Shown here: piece by piece, positions 62,747-64,000 of the stretch
How the letters are laid out: each line of letters opens with the position of its first letter
Position numbering within the stretch: position 1 is the first letter of the stretch
Virus record (IMG/VR): IMGVR_UViG_3300013093_000023
Span: 60,551-124,550 of that record
Reading direction: 5' to 3' (one strand)
Source of the DNA: a virus
Length of the DNA stretch: 64,000 nt
Program-made: the position numbers and the translations under genes
Notes under the pieces: model-generated
The model's input: only the letters and a program-made list of their open reading frames with translations
The model's database searches: none
Told to the model about the DNA's origin: nothing

Positions 62747-63050
62747 TGGCTTTGGCCTTACGTTTAGCTACAATAGACTTAGCAGTTTCTTCTGTAATAC
62801 TGCCTTCAACAATAGTGTATTTGGTGTCTTTCTGATTGATTTCAGGCAATACCAGGCGGTCTTTTAACAGTTCTTCAGCGTCGCTGACAAAGACCTTAGT
62901 TACATCATATTGCTTGGTATACTGTGCGATTTCTACACTACGACTAAGATCATCCAAACAATTTTCTAGTTTAAGAATACGTAGTTGTAGCTCTAGTGCG
63001 AGCTCACGTGCGACTTTGGGTTTTAGTTTGGTTGGGTCTTGAAATTTCAT
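62739..63050 (-). CDS. Small helical phage protein
   Basis: A 103-residue protein, MKFQDPTKLKPKVARELALE at the start, followed by a helix QLRILKLENCLDDLSRSVEI and a mixed C-terminal part with DVTKVFVSDAEELLKDRLVL and a basic end. It looks like a small helical adaptor. Its start overlaps the upstream stop by one base (TAATG). Confidence 0.62.
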   Translation of the reverse strand: MKFQDPTKLKPKVARELALELQLRILKLENCLDDLSRSVEIAQYTKQYDVTKVFVSDAEELLKDRLVLPEINQKDTKYTIVEGSITEETAKSIVAKRKAKASA

Positions 63051-63265
63051 TATTTGATTCCTAAAGTTGAGGGATTGTGATCTAATCTGTTACCATGCTC
63101 ATCTGAGTAAAAGGTAGCATCCTTATCTGTTATTGTAACACATAAGTCATTATGAAGCAAGTCATAATCGGTGAACTCAAAGGTGTCTGTATATACCCTG
63201 AATCGATATTGACCATCGGCACACCAAATTAGTATACCCTCAACTCCATCTGCTGATAGTTTCAT
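63050..63265 (-). CDS. Small phage protein of unknown function
   Basis: A 71-residue protein taken from ATG 63265, which makes an ATGA overlap with the upstream stop; a GTG at 63283 would add 6 residues. The sequence is beta-rich and aromatic (VEGILIWCADGQYRFRVYTD, FEFTDYDLLHNDLCVTI, FYSDEHGNRLDHNPS). No family recognised. Confidence 0.6.
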   Translation of the reverse strand: MKLSADGVEGILIWCADGQYRFRVYTDTFEFTDYDLLHNDLCVTITDKDATFYSDEHGNRLDHNPSTLGIK

Positions 63266-63495
63266 TTTTTCAAAGTCTCCCACACAAGAGTTGGATCGTT
63301 TTTAGGTACAGCGGCCACACATTCAATATAACCTTTTTCTAATGCCTGTTGAATAGCAGTGGCTAAATTTCTTGGACAACCGGGCGTAATCAAAATGCCC
63401 GCACGGTTAGCTATAGTGAAGTCACCTTGTAGTTGAAAACTTGGATCACCTTTACGCAAAGTGACCCAAGGCGTTTCGCTTACAGAGAATATCAT
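63262..63495 (-). CDS. Small phage protein of unknown function
   Basis: A 77-residue protein, MIFSVSETPWVTLRKGDPSF at the start, then DFTIANRAGILITPGCPRNL and helix ATAIQQALEKGYIECVA. Contains one Cys pair but no clear metal site. Coupled by ATGA to the genes on both sides. Confidence 0.58.
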   Translation of the reverse strand: MIFSVSETPWVTLRKGDPSFQLQGDFTIANRAGILITPGCPRNLATAIQQALEKGYIECVAAVPKNDPTLVWETLKK

Positions 63496-63641
63496 TCTTC
63501 AACTCCAAAATGTTGTTTAAACAGGTCGAGCCGGATACTGTTATCTTTATACACACGAGATACTTCGACACCGTTCTCTACTACAGTGGTCATATTATCC
63601 CAGATGATGGTAGCACGATAGTTTAACTCTGGCTCGTTCAT
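63492..63641 (-). CDS. Small protein (49 residues) in a coupled run
   Basis: A 49-residue reading frame, MNEPELNYRATIIWDNMTTV at the start and SIRLDLFKQHFGVEE at the end. Four-base ATGA overlaps with both neighbours support it as a real gene although it is too short for usual length cut-offs. No family recognised. Confidence 0.55.
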   Translation of the reverse strand: MNEPELNYRATIIWDNMTTVVENGVEVSRVYKDNSIRLDLFKQHFGVEE

Positions 63642-63895
63642 TCCTCAACTCCGAAAACTGAAATTTTCTTAACCATATCACCTAACCGTAGTTCCACAGA
63701 TAAACGACGCTCGTTTCCGTTAAACATTCCGTCGCTAACTACAGCCGTATTAGCAATTTCATTAAACAATAACTCGGCGAACTTCTCTAATTGTTCTTCT
63801 GGAGTATAGTTGTCTATCATTTCTCTGCCACTATCATCCCAAAGTGTAAATCCTATATCAGCATCAAGGGCAAGTTGTCGAATCCGCTTGTTCAT
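63638..63895 (-). CDS. Small acidic phage protein
   Basis: An 85-residue protein, MNKRIRQLALDADIGFTLWD at the start, with a helix EEQLEKFAELLFNEIANTAV and a C-terminal strand pair RLSVELRLGDMVKKISVFGV. The end FGVEE is identical in the 49-residue neighbour, hinting at duplication of short segments. ATGA overlap with the downstream gene. Confidence 0.58.
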   Translation of the reverse strand: MNKRIRQLALDADIGFTLWDDSGREMIDNYTPEEQLEKFAELLFNEIANTAVVSDGMFNGNERRLSVELRLGDMVKKISVFGVEE

Positions 63896-63896
63896 A

Positions 63897-64000
63897 TCAA
63901 TATCCTTCGTATTGTTCCAGTGTTCTTATTAGATCAGGTAATGCTCGCTTGTCTATGGTCAGGTAATATGGACCAATATCATCGTAGGCGTGTAATTGGA
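63897..64000 (-). CDS. Partial gene at the right window edge
   Basis: The last 33 residues of a leftward gene are visible (YYLTIDKRALPDLIRTLEQY then EGY and stop). Its stop lies 2 bases before the next ATG, continuing the coupled run. The rest is outside the window; no function can be assigned. Confidence 0.5.
   Translation of the reverse strand, partial: QLHAYDDIGPYYLTIDKRALPDLIRTLEQYEGY

Noticed and set aside
1-64000. tRNA genes, integrase, attachment sites or insertion sequences
   Set aside because: No tRNA-like T-loop sequence in a gap, no recombinase-like motif and no terminal repeats were noticed; there is almost no non-coding space to hold them.

Overview
This window is a gene-dense, AT-rich segment of a large T4-like contractile-tailed phage genome (Caudoviricetes). 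The evidence is a set of recognisable T4 homologues: recombination nuclease subunits gp46/gp47, late sigma factor gp55, baseplate proteins gp53, gp25 and gp6, an OB-fold/beta-helix spike like gp5, a gp48/gp54-like tube-cap candidate, a collar-domain tail fibre, and phage thymidylate synthase plus dihydrofolate reductase. The combination resembles marine T4-like myoviruses, but no photosynthesis genes, tRNAs, integrase or packaging genes are visible, so the host cannot be named. No stretch longer than about 120 bases lacks a gene.

Layout. (1) 1-5132, leftward: gp55, gp47, gp46, then two overlapping radical SAM genes, the last cut by the window edge. A sigma70-like promoter lies at 5160-5188. 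(2) 5246-38331, rightward: virion structural genes running from baseplate to a giant 3952-residue protein, then tail fibres. The fibres include three paralogues sharing an N-terminal domain and a glycine-rich fibre region that is twice interrupted by a related domain of about 150 residues. A GNAT-like protein and a 2-oxoglutarate/Fe(II) oxygenase sit among them. T4-type late promoter motifs (xATAAATA) precede several of these genes. (3) 38395-54719, rightward: one long run of mostly overlapping genes behind a strong sigma70-like promoter that overlaps a perfect inverted repeat. It contains glycosyltransferase-like proteins, six radical SAM enzymes, two SGNH-hydrolase-like proteins, a carbamoyltransferase, an APS-kinase/nucleotidyltransferase fusion and a small DUF2061-like membrane protein. 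(4) 54696-57688: a leftward glycosyltransferase-like gene and a rightward repeat protein whose start codons overlap in a CATG, then a small Gly/Ala-rich protein. (5) 57685-64000, leftward: DegT-type aminotransferase, NAD-dependent epimerase, ThyA, DHFR and a series of small conserved-looking phage proteins of unknown function.

How the parts may work together. Regions 1 and 5 look like early/middle genes for DNA metabolism, nucleotide supply and sugar-nucleotide synthesis, and region 2 is late morphogenesis. Region 3, with the epimerase and aminotransferase of region 5, looks like a biosynthetic or modifying pathway: radical SAM chemistry plus glycosyl, carbamoyl and nucleotidyl transfer. Its product (virion glycan, host surface polymer, peptide modification or small molecule) cannot be read from sequence. 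The dense group of eight radical SAM genes in 64 kb, including a short-enzyme/long-enzyme pair that occurs twice in the same order, is the strongest candidate for an undescribed system here. All family assignments come from reading motifs, not from database searches.
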